From: Straminergon stramineum
Lineage: Eukaryota; Streptophyta; Bryopsida; Hypnales; Calliergonaceae
Reading direction: 5' to 3'
Assembly (NCBI GenBank): GCA_963920665.1
Contig: OY987268.1
Location: forward strand, 23,562,501 to 23,626,500
DNA length: 64,000 nucleotides
Shown: positions 1 to 11,600 of the stretch, piece after piece
Position numbering within the stretch: the stretch's first letter is position 1
Layout of the letters: each line of letters begins with the position of its first letter
Position numbers and translations under genes: made by a program
The notes under the pieces: model-generated
Seen by the model: only the letters and a program-made list of their open reading frames with translations
What the model was told of the DNA's origin: nothing
Database searches by the model: none

Positions 1-244
1 AGTGGGAATGTAATCACGAAATTGCTACAAGGGAATGATGGAACGCCGGAGAATAGAGAACGGAGAAAGGAGAAGATTGGGTTTGGGTTTGGGTTTAGGG
101 TTTTAGGGTTTTAGGGTTGAATGGAAGACGGAGAAGATTGAATGGGAATAGAAATGCGAAAGGATGATGGAATTGTGCAGACTCTGCACTGAGTGGATAA
201 GGGAGAGTCCATGGTCGTTTTGGGGTACCCCTATTTTCAGCACT
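1..244. other. Unassigned DNA with telomere-type repeats
   Basis: No gene is recognised. A G-rich run at about 81-120 alternates GGGTTTG and TTTAGGG-like units (GGGTTT, TTAGGGTTTTAGGG), a degenerate plant telomere-type motif of the kind found interstitially and near transcription starts. The stretch may be the 5' region of a gene lying to the left, but no reading frame supports that. Confidence 0.4.
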
Positions 245-889
245 TTAACCCCTAAATGCCCAAGGCACCAGATTCTGGTGTTTCGAAAACTTTGAAGTTA
301 AGTAAAACCCAACCAAATTGCTATTATTAGTAGTTTAGATTTTTGGAGAATTCTTTTTGAAGTCTAGTTTTAGGATCAAAAAGCTGATCTTAAAAATAAA
401 AGATTATGATTTTTCTATTAAAGATTTTGTGCAAGGATACCCAATGCAATCTTGACTTCCCGTAGTGTTGTGGGCTCTTGGAAATGAGCCTCAAATACAC
501 TAGATCTTGGAGGCAAAATCACTTTAGAAATTCATTTAAAAAGTTTGAAGAATAGATTTTGAAAAGTTGTAAATTGATTGGGTTTGTGCATGCTAGGCCC
601 TACAACCTCCTATTTTTGTAGTGATCAAATTTTTAGAGTTGACATGCAAAAAGTGAATTGAAAAATTTTCATAGTTTTTACACCTTCATGATCAAACATT
701 ATAATCTTTCAATCTGTAAGTGATATTGTTATGTTTTCTTTTCCTATGTGATCTCTAACATGTCTAGTTTGAATTTGTATGGTTACAATTCAAAAGAAAT
801 TGGTACAACTTATGAAAATGTTGACTTTTTGTTCAATTTAGAACAAATTTCAAGCAACTCCAAACAGGCCTTGGGCATTTAGGGGTTAA
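245..889 (+). mobile_element. TTAA-flanked MITE, copy 1 (637 bp)
   Basis: The element has terminal inverted repeats CCCCTAAATGCCCAAGGC at the left and GCCTTGGGCATTTAGGGG at the right. TTAA lies directly outside both ends (245-248 and 886-889). The interior (249-885) is non-coding. A near-identical copy of exactly the same length lies inverted at 19541-20177, which proves the ends. Flanks beyond TTAA differ, so no longer target duplication exists. A TTAA target with ends starting CCC is typical of the piggyBac superfamily. That assignment is an inference, as no transposase is present. A short palindrome, CACCAGATTCTGGTG, sits just inside the left end. Confidence 0.85.
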
Positions 890-934
890 AAACTCATAAT
901 TTCCCAATAATCATGTTATGTAAAAAAAATGGAC

Positions 935-1303
935 TAGGGGAGGCAACCCATTCCTGACCACTTAAGCAAATACATTTATTTGCAAGGGAGTTTTTAATAG
1001 TGGGAATTTTTCTCACTTGCAGAAATAGAGTTCATAAGATTTCCATAATTTTCAGATTTTTATTTCTCTAAACAAAATTACTATGGAATTTTAGTTGAAG
1101 ATTTTGTTCCACCCCATATTGGTCATACATACCCTCCTATTTTCGACCAAGGGTTGGTTTTAACACTGAGAGTCTTGTAGCCAATCATAATACGCCACAA
1201 ACTATGGTAGGAACTGTACCAACTTTCATCACCTCCTGATTGAAATTACTATACCTTATGTTGCCATACTGGGAGACTAATCAAGAATGGGTTGCCTCCC
1301 CTA
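935..1303. mobile_element. TA-flanked MITE with 21-22-bp inverted ends
   Basis: GGGGAGGCAACCCATTC at 937 and its inverted partner GAATGGGTTGCCTCCCC ending at 1301 bound a 365-bp AT-rich non-coding segment. TA directly flanks both ends (935-936 and 1302-1303), which suits a Tc1/mariner-type (Stowaway-like) target. The ends do not match the usual Stowaway consensus, so the superfamily is uncertain. A weaker motif, GGGAGGCAAGGGTTG, follows at about 1349. Confidence 0.6.
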
Positions 1304-2869
1304 TTGTTTGATGCAAATTATTTAAATTGATTTTGCTACCAATACTTGGGAGGCAAGGGTTGACATATGCCAAAAAAATTGGGATATTATCATTATTTTG
1401 TAAATTGTATAGGGATATAATAAATCTTTTTGTTTTCAAGCATTTTCCAAATTTTAGATTGCCAAATTCAATGAATTATTGAGTAAGGAATGTTGATCTT
1501 GACCACTAGGTATAATTATTTCTTTAGTTTGAATAATATGTACTATCCCTTATGAGAAACATGTATTTCAATGGGGGATTTGTATTTTTTTAAAGTGATA
1601 CTATCCACCTTATAAGTATAAATTTTCTATTAGTGTGATTAAAAGTCACCCTATAAGTAGCTGTAATTTCCTCTCCTTTTTCTAAACCCACCATATAGTA
1701 GATTTATGGGGAATTTGTCCAAAGGCAATAAGATTAGCACTTGGTACTATTCCAATGAACCACAAATACACACACATAGTACTAACACAATGATAAGTCT
1801 AAGAATTACGATTTTATTGGGATCTCATATAAACATCCACCTTTACTACAAGAATTCTTACAAGGCAAATATAATGAGCAAGCACATGAATATATACTAA
1901 CAACAATAAATAAAAAATATAAACATCTACAATGGCTTGCAATTCCAACAAAGTGGGGCTAGTTCAAATTTGCAATGCCAACTTTTAGCCATTTTGAAGC
2001 ATGTTGCCTACAACTAATCAATTATTAACCACCCTAAATCCAATGTTGTTATCCTTGCATGAACTAATAATATTAATGTAAACTTTTGCACCCCAAAACT
2101 ACATACAAGCAAAGTAAGAGACATAATAATAAAATAAAGTCAATCAACAAAATCATGCATATGAGTCATAAATGCATGAAGGAGAGAAATGAAGGGTGAA
2201 GTTTGAGGGCCAAAGAAAAGACCTAAGGGCCATACTAGAGATTGTTGGTTAGAAATCAAATTTAGACACTAGCACAAGTTGATTTTGGGTCCATAACAAC
2301 ATGTCTAAACCTATGTATGAAGGTATGCATCATATGATTTTTTTTTGAATAACCACATTGTTGGTATCTTAAAGTAGAAATTATAAAAATTTGCAACCCA
2401 AGTATAACACACACACTCTATTGTATTTATATTCTTCCAAAATCCGTATAAATTAGCCTAACATATATCTACTCAAAGTGTAATTTTTAGATTCAAAAAA
2501 TGAAATGCCCCCTATAGTGTCTCTCATGTGGTTTCCAAGTTTTATGGCAATAATCTCTAGGAGGAAAATAAAAGGTAGGACAACCCTTCAAGGTTCATGA
2601 TATGACATTTTTTTAGGTGAATCAACAAACATTAGTCACATGAAATTCAATTCCAATTAGAGCTTAATAGTAGAAGAATGTAGATAAAAAGTTTTTGAAG
2701 CAAAATAGATTTTAGCTTAATAAGAACTTAGATAGAAAATCATTATTTTCCGAAGCTTCTAATTTGTTAGAAAAACCTATTGATGGCAACCCCAAAATGC
2801 ATACTAAGAGAATGTAGAGGATGATTTTGATTTCCAAGGAGATTCAATAAAAATTTAGATGCTTTAATC
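1304..2869. other. AT-rich intergenic DNA, no gene seen
   Basis: Open frames here are short (longest 64 aa) and of low complexity. No domain, RNA gene or terminal repeat was recognised. Confidence 0.5.
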
Positions 2870-4119
2870 TTAACCCCTAAAGGACCATGATACCTTTGGG
2901 TCACAAATGTGATTTTGGGCAGGCACTTATAGTCTCAATTCTTCTTTTGATTTTTGAAACTATGTATGAAGATAGAAAAATTGATTAGTTTTATAGGAAT
3001 ATAATTTTTTCATTCGGTGCTTGAGAATAAAAGTTATGTCCAAAATAGCTCAAAATAGGGAAAAAGGGTAGCAAAAAAACCCTGACAAATTTGAATTTTT
3101 TTGGGAATTCTTTTTCCTTCATAGATTATATTTTTTTCTACATGGAAAGCTTTGATTCGTTCCATTTGGATTTGTTATGAGATAATTATAGACAATCATT
3201 AGGAGGGATTTGAGTGCAAGAGAGGGCCATTTTAGGATTGTTCCCCCTACTATTTGGAAACTCTAGACCAACTACTTCTGCTAGTAATTTTTAATTAAAA
3301 AAAAATTTCAATTTTAAAAAAGTGTTTAAAACTTGAAAACCAATTTTAAAAAGTTTTTTTTCAAAAGTAAATATTAAAATATTAATGAATGAATCAACGA
3401 ATTAATATTATTTGACATGGCACGGTCTCGGACATGTCATATAGGTGATGAGACGAGTTCCTATAGTCTAGGAACTCCAAGGAACTAGAGGGCTTCTTTT
3501 GCCCTCAAATCTCTTGTAATGCTTGTTTTTTAGGCAATTAGAGCATCTTCTTGAAAAAATAACTTGTAGGATTCATTTATGAATGCAATTTCCACAATTT
3601 TTCAAAAAGTAAAGGTCCACTTGGTTTCATTTTCTTGTTAGAAAAATCTCACCATTGGAATTAGTGCATTTTAATTTCAGATTAGAGGTATTAATAATTT
3701 AGATTTTCCTTCTATCTTATACCTACTATGTACTTAACAATTTCTTAAAGAATAAAAAAGATTTTTCTTTTTTGTATTTAATATTTTTTCTTAGACTCTC
3801 AACTCAATTATACACCATAAAGATTAAAAGCTCAAAAATTTGTAGTGCAAAAAATTAAAGTTAAGAAGATTCAAAGTCAAATAATCTAGTCCCACAATGT
3901 GTTGAAAAATTTGTTTTTTCACTTTGAATGCATATGTCTTGCAATCTATGTAGTCAAAATTTCTGAAAATTTTTTTGTACATTCTCATACCAGTTACGCG
4001 TAAGATCCAACATTAGATGTGCAAAGAAAACAATTTCAAATTTTTTTACTCTTTATTGTAGAAATGGGAGTTTTGAGTGTTTTTTCAAAAAAAACAAGCC
4101 TTGGTCGTTTAGGGGTTAA
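2870..4119. mobile_element. TTAA-flanked MITE, related longer type (1242 bp)
   Basis: The left end is CCCCTAAAGGACCATG at 2874 and the right end is CTTGGTCGTTTAGGGG, finishing at 4115. TTAA sits directly outside both ends (2870-2873 and 4116-4119). The terminal CCCCTAAA is shared with the 637-bp family, but the inner terminal sequence and the interior differ. It is therefore a sister family probably mobilised by the same transposase. The interior is AT-rich and non-coding. Confidence 0.65.
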
Positions 4120-5301
4120 AACATTGCATAGGACAAGAAGTGTTTCATGAATGACTTTGAGGGTTACAATAGAAATGAAGAATGTGCCTTTTTATTCAAG
4201 AAACTTTTAATTTTGAGCTAAATGCCTTAGTAATAAGCATCATCCTTCCCAAATTACTTTTAGAGGTCTAAAAAGTCAAGTTTGATTAGCAATATTGATG
4301 ATGTCATACAAGGTTCATAAATCAACATATACAACAATTACAATAGTTTGTATTCATTTTGTTAAGCTAGATCCAATGACAAATGTCACTTTCTATTTAG
4401 ATCAATGCCATGTCCTAAATGTATAAGAAGTTGTAAAATGGTGATGGATTCAATATGTATGGTGCCATATTTGAACATGCCAAGGTTTAAATTGACCTCC
4501 AAATGAAAGATGTTAGTTGTTGAATTTTCAATTCAGCATTGTATGTCTTGCCATATTTTAGTATATAACTTATCTATTTGTTGTATCATGGAAACTTAGG
4601 TAAACAAACTCTTCATTTATGCCAACCATTTAACCCTATAAAGACTAGGAGATTGTCCAAATTTTCCAAATTGTGAAGATGTATTATAAAATGTGGTTTA
4701 AGAGAATAATTTCATGGTGACTCTCAAACAAAAGTTGTCAAATATGATCCATAGTTCATATCCACATATTTAGATCAAGTAGGTATACAAACTCATTTTT
4801 TTCAATAAAATTTGAAGCCAAAAATTGAAAATTCTTCCTATAATCAATTGTAGATTGAATATTTATGACTTTCATAAGAATATTTTTTCTTAAGTTCAAA
4901 ATGTTAAGTTTTAATCTTAGTGATTTTAAAAGATTTTCATTTTACTTTCTCATTCAAGTCATTTCTAAAGGATTATTTTTTAGATTGAAATAGATATTTT
5001 TGAAGGCGAGACCTACCAATATATATTGAATATGTAGAGTATTTGCAAAACAAAGTCTTTAGAATCTATACTATGCAAATGTTATAAGAAATAACACAGA
5101 AATTGTCAAATAAATTGATGGATGAAAAAATACATTCTTATGTGCTTGGGATGACTATGTTTGCATTCATCCATTGTTCAAAATTTGAATGTTCAAGTGG
5201 CTGTAGAATATTCTGCAGAATATGAATAAGAGTCTTTTATCTTGCTGGAATAATGTTGTAGATGGGACCTCTCAACTTTATTGTGATGAGGTGGCAGGTC
5301 C
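4120..5301. other. AT-rich intergenic DNA upstream of the Rab3GAP gene
   Basis: No coding signal or repeat was recognised. The final part should hold the promoter of the downstream gene, but no clear TATA element could be fixed. Confidence 0.4.
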
Positions 5302-5631
5302 ATGACACGTGGCACCAAACCCATGCAGTTCCAAAACAACAAGCTTCACGGCCCAAGCTCTCAATATTCGTCGGAGCAAGGACTGTACCTGTGTGCCAGT
5401 CTCGAATTCCTGCAAAGTCCTTCTCTTATTAGAAATCGCATCACTCAAACCCTTCCACGAGCTTCATCGAATTCATGCGGGAGGAGCCATGGATCAAGCT
5501 CGAGGATCCGGGAAACGTTTACAACCTTCCAACTCCGACTCGCAGTCCATGGAGCCCGACGTACGTCTGTGCTCGATCTTCTCCATCTCAGCAATAATTC
5601 ATTCTTGGGCTGTTGTTCTTTTCTGATTTAG
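5302..5631 (+). other. Possible upstream open reading frame
   Basis: An ATG at 5302 opens a 109-codon frame that overlaps the proposed Rab3GAP start in another frame. It has no recognisable domain. If transcription starts upstream of 5302 it would be a long upstream ORF that could lower translation of the main frame. It is equally likely to be leader or promoter sequence. Confidence 0.2.
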
Positions 5632-8600
5632 TTCAAGTTTTGTTTTTAATGTGAAGATTAGTTTAGCGGAGTCATACTTTTGATTTCAGTGGTCGGGAGG
5701 GGCAGCTTGGAAGTTGGAATTGAAGAGAGTTTCCCGTATTGGTGCTCGCCATGTTTTTATTCTTTATGAGTGTCGGAATCGCAAATTGAGAGAATTAGGG
5801 TTTGAGGGTTGGAATTGGCTGATTATTTGTGCGTTTTTTTTATGGCATGGGTTTAATTTTAGTTGTAGGAAGTGGGCAGCTTGGAAAAAATTAAGTATTG
5901 GTGCTCGCCATTTTTTTCTTCTGAAGCAGTGCTGGAATCGCGAGCTGAGGAAATTAGGGTTTCAGGTTTTGAATTGGTTGATTATATGTGCGGTTTTGTT
6001 GCACAGTTTCGGTTTCGGATATCGGGAAGTTACAGCTTGGATGAGATTTTTAGAATTGGTGCTGCAATTTTTATATTTTGAACGAGTGTTGAAATCGCAA
6101 GCTGATGCGATTAGGGTTTGAGTTTGTGGGTTGGCCGAAAGGATGTGCGGTTTGATTGCCCTTGGAAGAGAAATAGGAAGTTACCGCCGTGAAGAAAATT
6201 AGAGTACTGCTCCATTGCTCCGAGCAGCTTGTTATTGAAACGAATGTTGAGATTAGAAGCTGAGAAGATTAGAATTTGAGTTTTTTGAATTGGCCGATAG
6301 TATGCGGGGTTTGTTTGCCCTGGAAGAGAAGTCGTTGACCTTCGAGTTAAGTTGAAAGCTTAAACTTTAACTCACATTTGTTACCTTGCAAACGTTAACA
6401 ATAATAGTTTAAATAATTTATTGGCCTTCGAGTTGGCTAAGTACTGTAATTTGTTGATGCTGGTGTATTAGCACTTCGAACCATTGGTGTCGGTATGATT
6501 TCTTCTTCTGGATTATCCAAATTTGGGGAGTCAAGTAAATGCACATTGGGGAAATGAATGAAAATCCTCTGCGCGTTAGCTAGAGGGGAATTAGCACCAA
6601 TTTGCTATCTAACACAACTTGGGCAGTACGGGCATTTAGTTATTATTTCCAGTTTGCTAATTGTTGTTACTTGGCTTTGTGTTGAATTTCTCCAATCTTA
6701 AATAGCTATAGGTAAATTAGATAAGTGAACTCATTATACCATGTTGAAAGCATAGTATCAAAGCTTGAATTGCAATGAATCTGAGACCTAAAAGAGTTGA
6801 GATACATTATCTAGTTGCAAATAATATCTATTAATTGTTCCTCATCTATATCTTCCTTCTGTCCTTATTAGTAACATTTTTCCAAACATTTTATGTGACT
6901 AAGAATTAATAGAAAGTTGATGGTGCAAATTTGCAGTTGGAGGGGTTTGACGATTTCACGATCGCGTCATCGTGGGAGAGGTATGTAAATGACCTTGTGA
7001 TTTTGTGCTCCTAATCTAAATACCAAAAGGTTGAATGCAAAACCGAGATTTCCTATAATGCATAACTTCTACAACTTTTTGGATATTGATGCCCCTATAG
7101 ACTTTGATTTGAAATTATCTAAGTTAGTGACCTTGGAAAGAAAATTCTTAGATCTTGGCAAAACTAACTTAGAAACTTCAGCAAATATACAATTTTAATT
7201 ATCTGTGATCGAATTTTATGATAGTCTATAATTTTGAGGTCATCATCATGGTAATTTAGTTCACAAAAGTTTTTATTTCAAGGTTTTCTAAGTCTAAACC
7301 TCTCTCTAAATAATTAATCTCTAACAATGAGAATATGCAGACACATATCGTCTGAGCAGTTTGACTTCTCAATATGTAAGATTACATATAGTCGAGTTCC
7401 TATTTGTACAAATACGAAGCCAACTGATTCTGGTTTCAAAGATACGTCATATATTCTCTCATAACTTTCCAAATGGATGAAAACAATGTCCAAAGGGAAT
7501 GTACAGGAGATATATGTCTGCGAAGCATTTGGGGGCTGAACGAGGAGTTCTCTAAGTGGCAAGGCATTTTTTTTCGTATTCAGACTTCTCTTTGGTTTGT
7601 CTTGTTTGCAGATTCATAGCAGGTGTGGAGACTGTGTGTCGTGACTGGATGTCTACTCCCCGGGACGATTTACTGGTCAGTTCCAATCCTCGTATCTGAT
7701 GCTGCATCTAGCTGTTGTCATTGCTAGGATTTGTCAATTCAGGAGTACACTTTTTGATATTTTTAGAAATTATGGGAAACCTGAAATTGTCACATTCGGT
7801 GCTGAGCTCATTTACTATAATTAGAATGGTCAATTTATAGGTTTTTTTTGTCAGCGAACGAAGAGGGTTCGAATGCACCAAGGAATGTGTTACCTGGATA
7901 CTATATGTAAATGTTATGAAGTTTCAAAGACGTATTGGAATCTGTCCCGAAGCCAACACTTGAAAAGATGTTTAGGTGATCTACATTCCTGTATCTATAC
8001 GTACCCGTTGTCTAAGATTTTAGGATGGCAGTTATGGGTCAGTGGCGATTATGGGTGTCCTTACCTTAGAATTTTGTATAGATAGGCATACTGCTCGCCA
8101 GAAGATGGGCTCCTCATTTGCAGGCTTATTTTAGACGGCTGTACTGGTGATTCAAGGGGTCATATTCTGTTGGCAAGCAGTTTTAAGTTTTGATTTTTTC
8201 CTTCATGATGTTTGTTGCAATTCATTTAGCAGTGGTGCGCAGGCAGCTGGTGCAGAGAAGGTTGAGGCTGTGGATAACATGTATACAGTGACAAAAGAAC
8301 TATCATCAGAATCTCAAAATTTTCGCCTGGACTTCTACTTCCAGGCTACTAGCGAAGGTAAAGTCGTCCTGAGTACACATTCTGATACGTTTCTTAGAAC
8401 GTTTTTTGATGAAGATGTATTAAATTCGTCCACAAACTTTCTATCAATTCTTAGAATGTCTAATATTTTTTCTAAGGTTTCGGTTCCAGAGTCTTAGTGC
8501 TAATGGCTATCTTGAGGATGTTGCTGTAGACATTTGTTTTTGTTATCCTATTCAGCTCGAAGATCTGATCTGGTATTGAGGTTAATCACTACCATGAAGG

Positions 8601-11600
8601 ATGAACCGACGAGGGAATGGTGTGTGTAGATGACAGGGAGGAGTGGAAAGACGGCTTGCACTCATTGCAAACCTGGTTCAATGTTACAGATTTTCTTGTA
8701 AGTTTATTTGACACTCAGTATTTGACACTCAGGATCTGGATAGTTTTGGTACTGGTGGTTTTGATTTCTGGTAGTAATTATAAATCGATCTTTAAACAAC
8801 ACGCCGTACTCGTGTTAACTCCACCTCCACAAGCCAAAAAATAGAAAGTGCACGTTGGAAGCTAATAGTCGATTATTGTAACTATCAGAACAGATTTCTA
8901 TTGCTCTATTGGCATGATTTGTTACCTTCCGTGAATCTCCCTAAATGAATTATTTCAACTGGTGAAGATTTTGAAGCGACCACTTTTGGCCATTTGAGCA
9001 TTTATGAGTTACTTGATTATCTAATCAGGTCTCTGACTAATTTTAAACACTTGTGAATTCCAAACCTTAGGACTCATTCTTGTGAGTATGAAAAATTCAG
9101 AGCTTCGAGTGAGACTTAAAGCTGTATGAAACAGGTAATCTCACCGTTGGACGTAGCCGGCGGAGTAGATCCATCGGATGCATCCTTACTTCTCAGTACC
9201 GTCGCTGTGGCTCTTGCCAATTGTGGCAGGTTAGGCCCTATCTGACTGAATTCTTATTGTTTATTTCCCTTGTCTCTAGAGCTAACCCACGTGCGCTTTA
9301 AAGTTTGCGTTCGGTTTTCTGTTTTGGTCTTTTGGAGACTTCAAGAATAGGGTTCCACATGTGTTTTGTAAAACGTATTTTCAAGGGGAGTGATTCTTTC
9401 GATGAGTCTTCCTGCTTCATTAGTGAATATTACTTTTGCAACAACCGGGTAACTGGTCGAACTCTACTGAGCTCCATCACGGCATTGTGTTTATCTTGCA
9501 GTCAGTTACCAGCTTTTGTTCCTGTTCATGAATCTAAACGTAAAGCCTTTCAAGGGATTCTAGGTTCCAAATCCTACTCTGCCCGCTTCGAAGCAGATCG
9601 CATCACATCTTGGGTTCCAGTGAGATTCATGCATCTGGAGGGCCTCTATGATCTCTTTGTATCCAAGCTGGTAATTGTCCGTTCTGTTTCTTGTCACCCT
9701 TGAAAACATTACTTAATGATTTGAGACCTTCTTGAGTGGGTTTTTGTTTTGTGATTGTCACAGCGTTGTGGGAAATCAGTCATTGCTTGCAAATCATCTG
9801 CGTTAACCCCATAGTGACCAAGCTACGAATAGACAGAGCAATTGGAAGCTAATATTTGGTTATAGTAACTTTTAAACATGTTCCATTTAAAAAAAATATT
9901 TAGTGTATGATTTCTTCTTTCTTTTGGTACACTTTTTAATCCTCCTTGAAGCTTCTTAAAGGATAATTGTCGACTCCTATAGGTATGAAAGCGACCACTT
10001 TTGGCCTTTTGGGGCTCTTGGGGTTATTTTGCAGTGTATCTACTTCTTGGGACTAAATGACAGCCTCAAATGTCAAGTTTTCTATGCAAATGGATTCAAC
10101 ACCTAGGAAACCGCTGATTTAGCACCCTGGTTTCCTACACTTCGTGTTTTCAGGCTTTTAAAACAGTAGGAGACCTGACGTCTCCTAACGTAAATGTGGA
10201 ATTCACGATGCGGTTGACGTATCGTACACCTGCTCCAAAATCTCCGAACGATATCGATGTGGATGCAGAAGGCCGACAAGTGCCAGTGAAAAGTTGGGAC
10301 TCTGGCTGTCCTTGGGCAGATTGGCATTCGTTGGATGATCCTATAAAAGGTACACCAAATACATCGTACATATACTAAGGACCTCGGTAATCACAATTGG
10401 CCACAATAATATATCTTTTTCAAATTTAGATATGTGGCACTGCCGACCCCCTTGGAAGCGCTTATGACCTCCTTGGATATACTTGTTGTGGACCACATTA
10501 AATTTTCACCCACTGCAATTGTGACTCCCACATTATGCGTTGTTCAGTGTAGTTCTTTCTGGATCATTTTGGGGTGAGCAGCATTGGTAAAGGGGATTTG
10601 CCTAGCAGTAAGTATGGTGTTTAGTGCTCTCCAGTTGATTCAAGACTGTTTTACAGGATTTGAGCTTGTCACAACATGGAGGCGACGGACAGTTGCAAGT
10701 TCTTTAGAGATGGCTGAGCATGAGAATGCATCAACATTGGACGCTGATAAATGGCTATTATCACTTGTAGACACTCCGAAAGAGTGCGCATTTTCGCACT
10801 TCAGCTACTTAGTTTCTCTTATAATTTTCTTGGAGATAGTTGTTTAACCTAATCTTGTTCGATACATGCAATTGTACCATAGATATTCTGCATTACGAAT
10901 TTCCTTGAATCTGATATCAGGAACCTCTTTTGAAGGCAATTGTGATTGTGCAGAAAAGTTCGTGAAAAAGAGGAGTCAGTTGGCTTTGCGGGTCGCCTTC
11001 CATCTCTGGTGCTGGCCTTTCATGTGGCTAATGAAGCGAATTTTGTGGAGGACTTCGCAGCTGGTAAAAGATTTTTCCCTGGATCTGAATTCAGGCTAAT
11101 GAGTGTTCCATATATGTTTTTTGCAACTTCCATCAATTCTCTGACCTCCAATTGCCCAAGAAAAAATTATATAAACTTTGAAAACATATTTCTACTGTTC
11201 AACAGTTGACTGTAGTAACTTAATAACATATTTCTTCCAATTCCAGAATGTAGGATATCATTTCTTTGTTCCTTTCCTTGAAGCTCCCTAAGTGATTTAT
11301 TTCCACTCCTAAAGTATGGAAGTGGCCATTTTTTGGCCATTTGAGCACCTAACGGGTTAAACTCCTAAAAGTGATGTCAATTGTGGGCTACATGGTCTCC
11401 TTTCATGATGTGTGTTTGTACTTACTGCAGCGGATAAGGCTTATATTCAACACATAACTCAATCATTAGACCTTCCTGACCCGGTTGAAGTGGATCGGGT
11501 CCTCAAAGATATTTTTCAAGAGGGTAACTTTCCTATTCACTTTTTGTATTGATGTGCATGTTTGTGCATTTGTAGTCTTGTAATATTTATAATGCTCCGA

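Noticed and set aside
5714..6121. 135-aa open frame as a separate small protein gene
   Set aside because: It lies in intron 1 of the Rab3GAP gene and is explained by 159-bp repeat units that keep the frame by length alone. No domain is seen.
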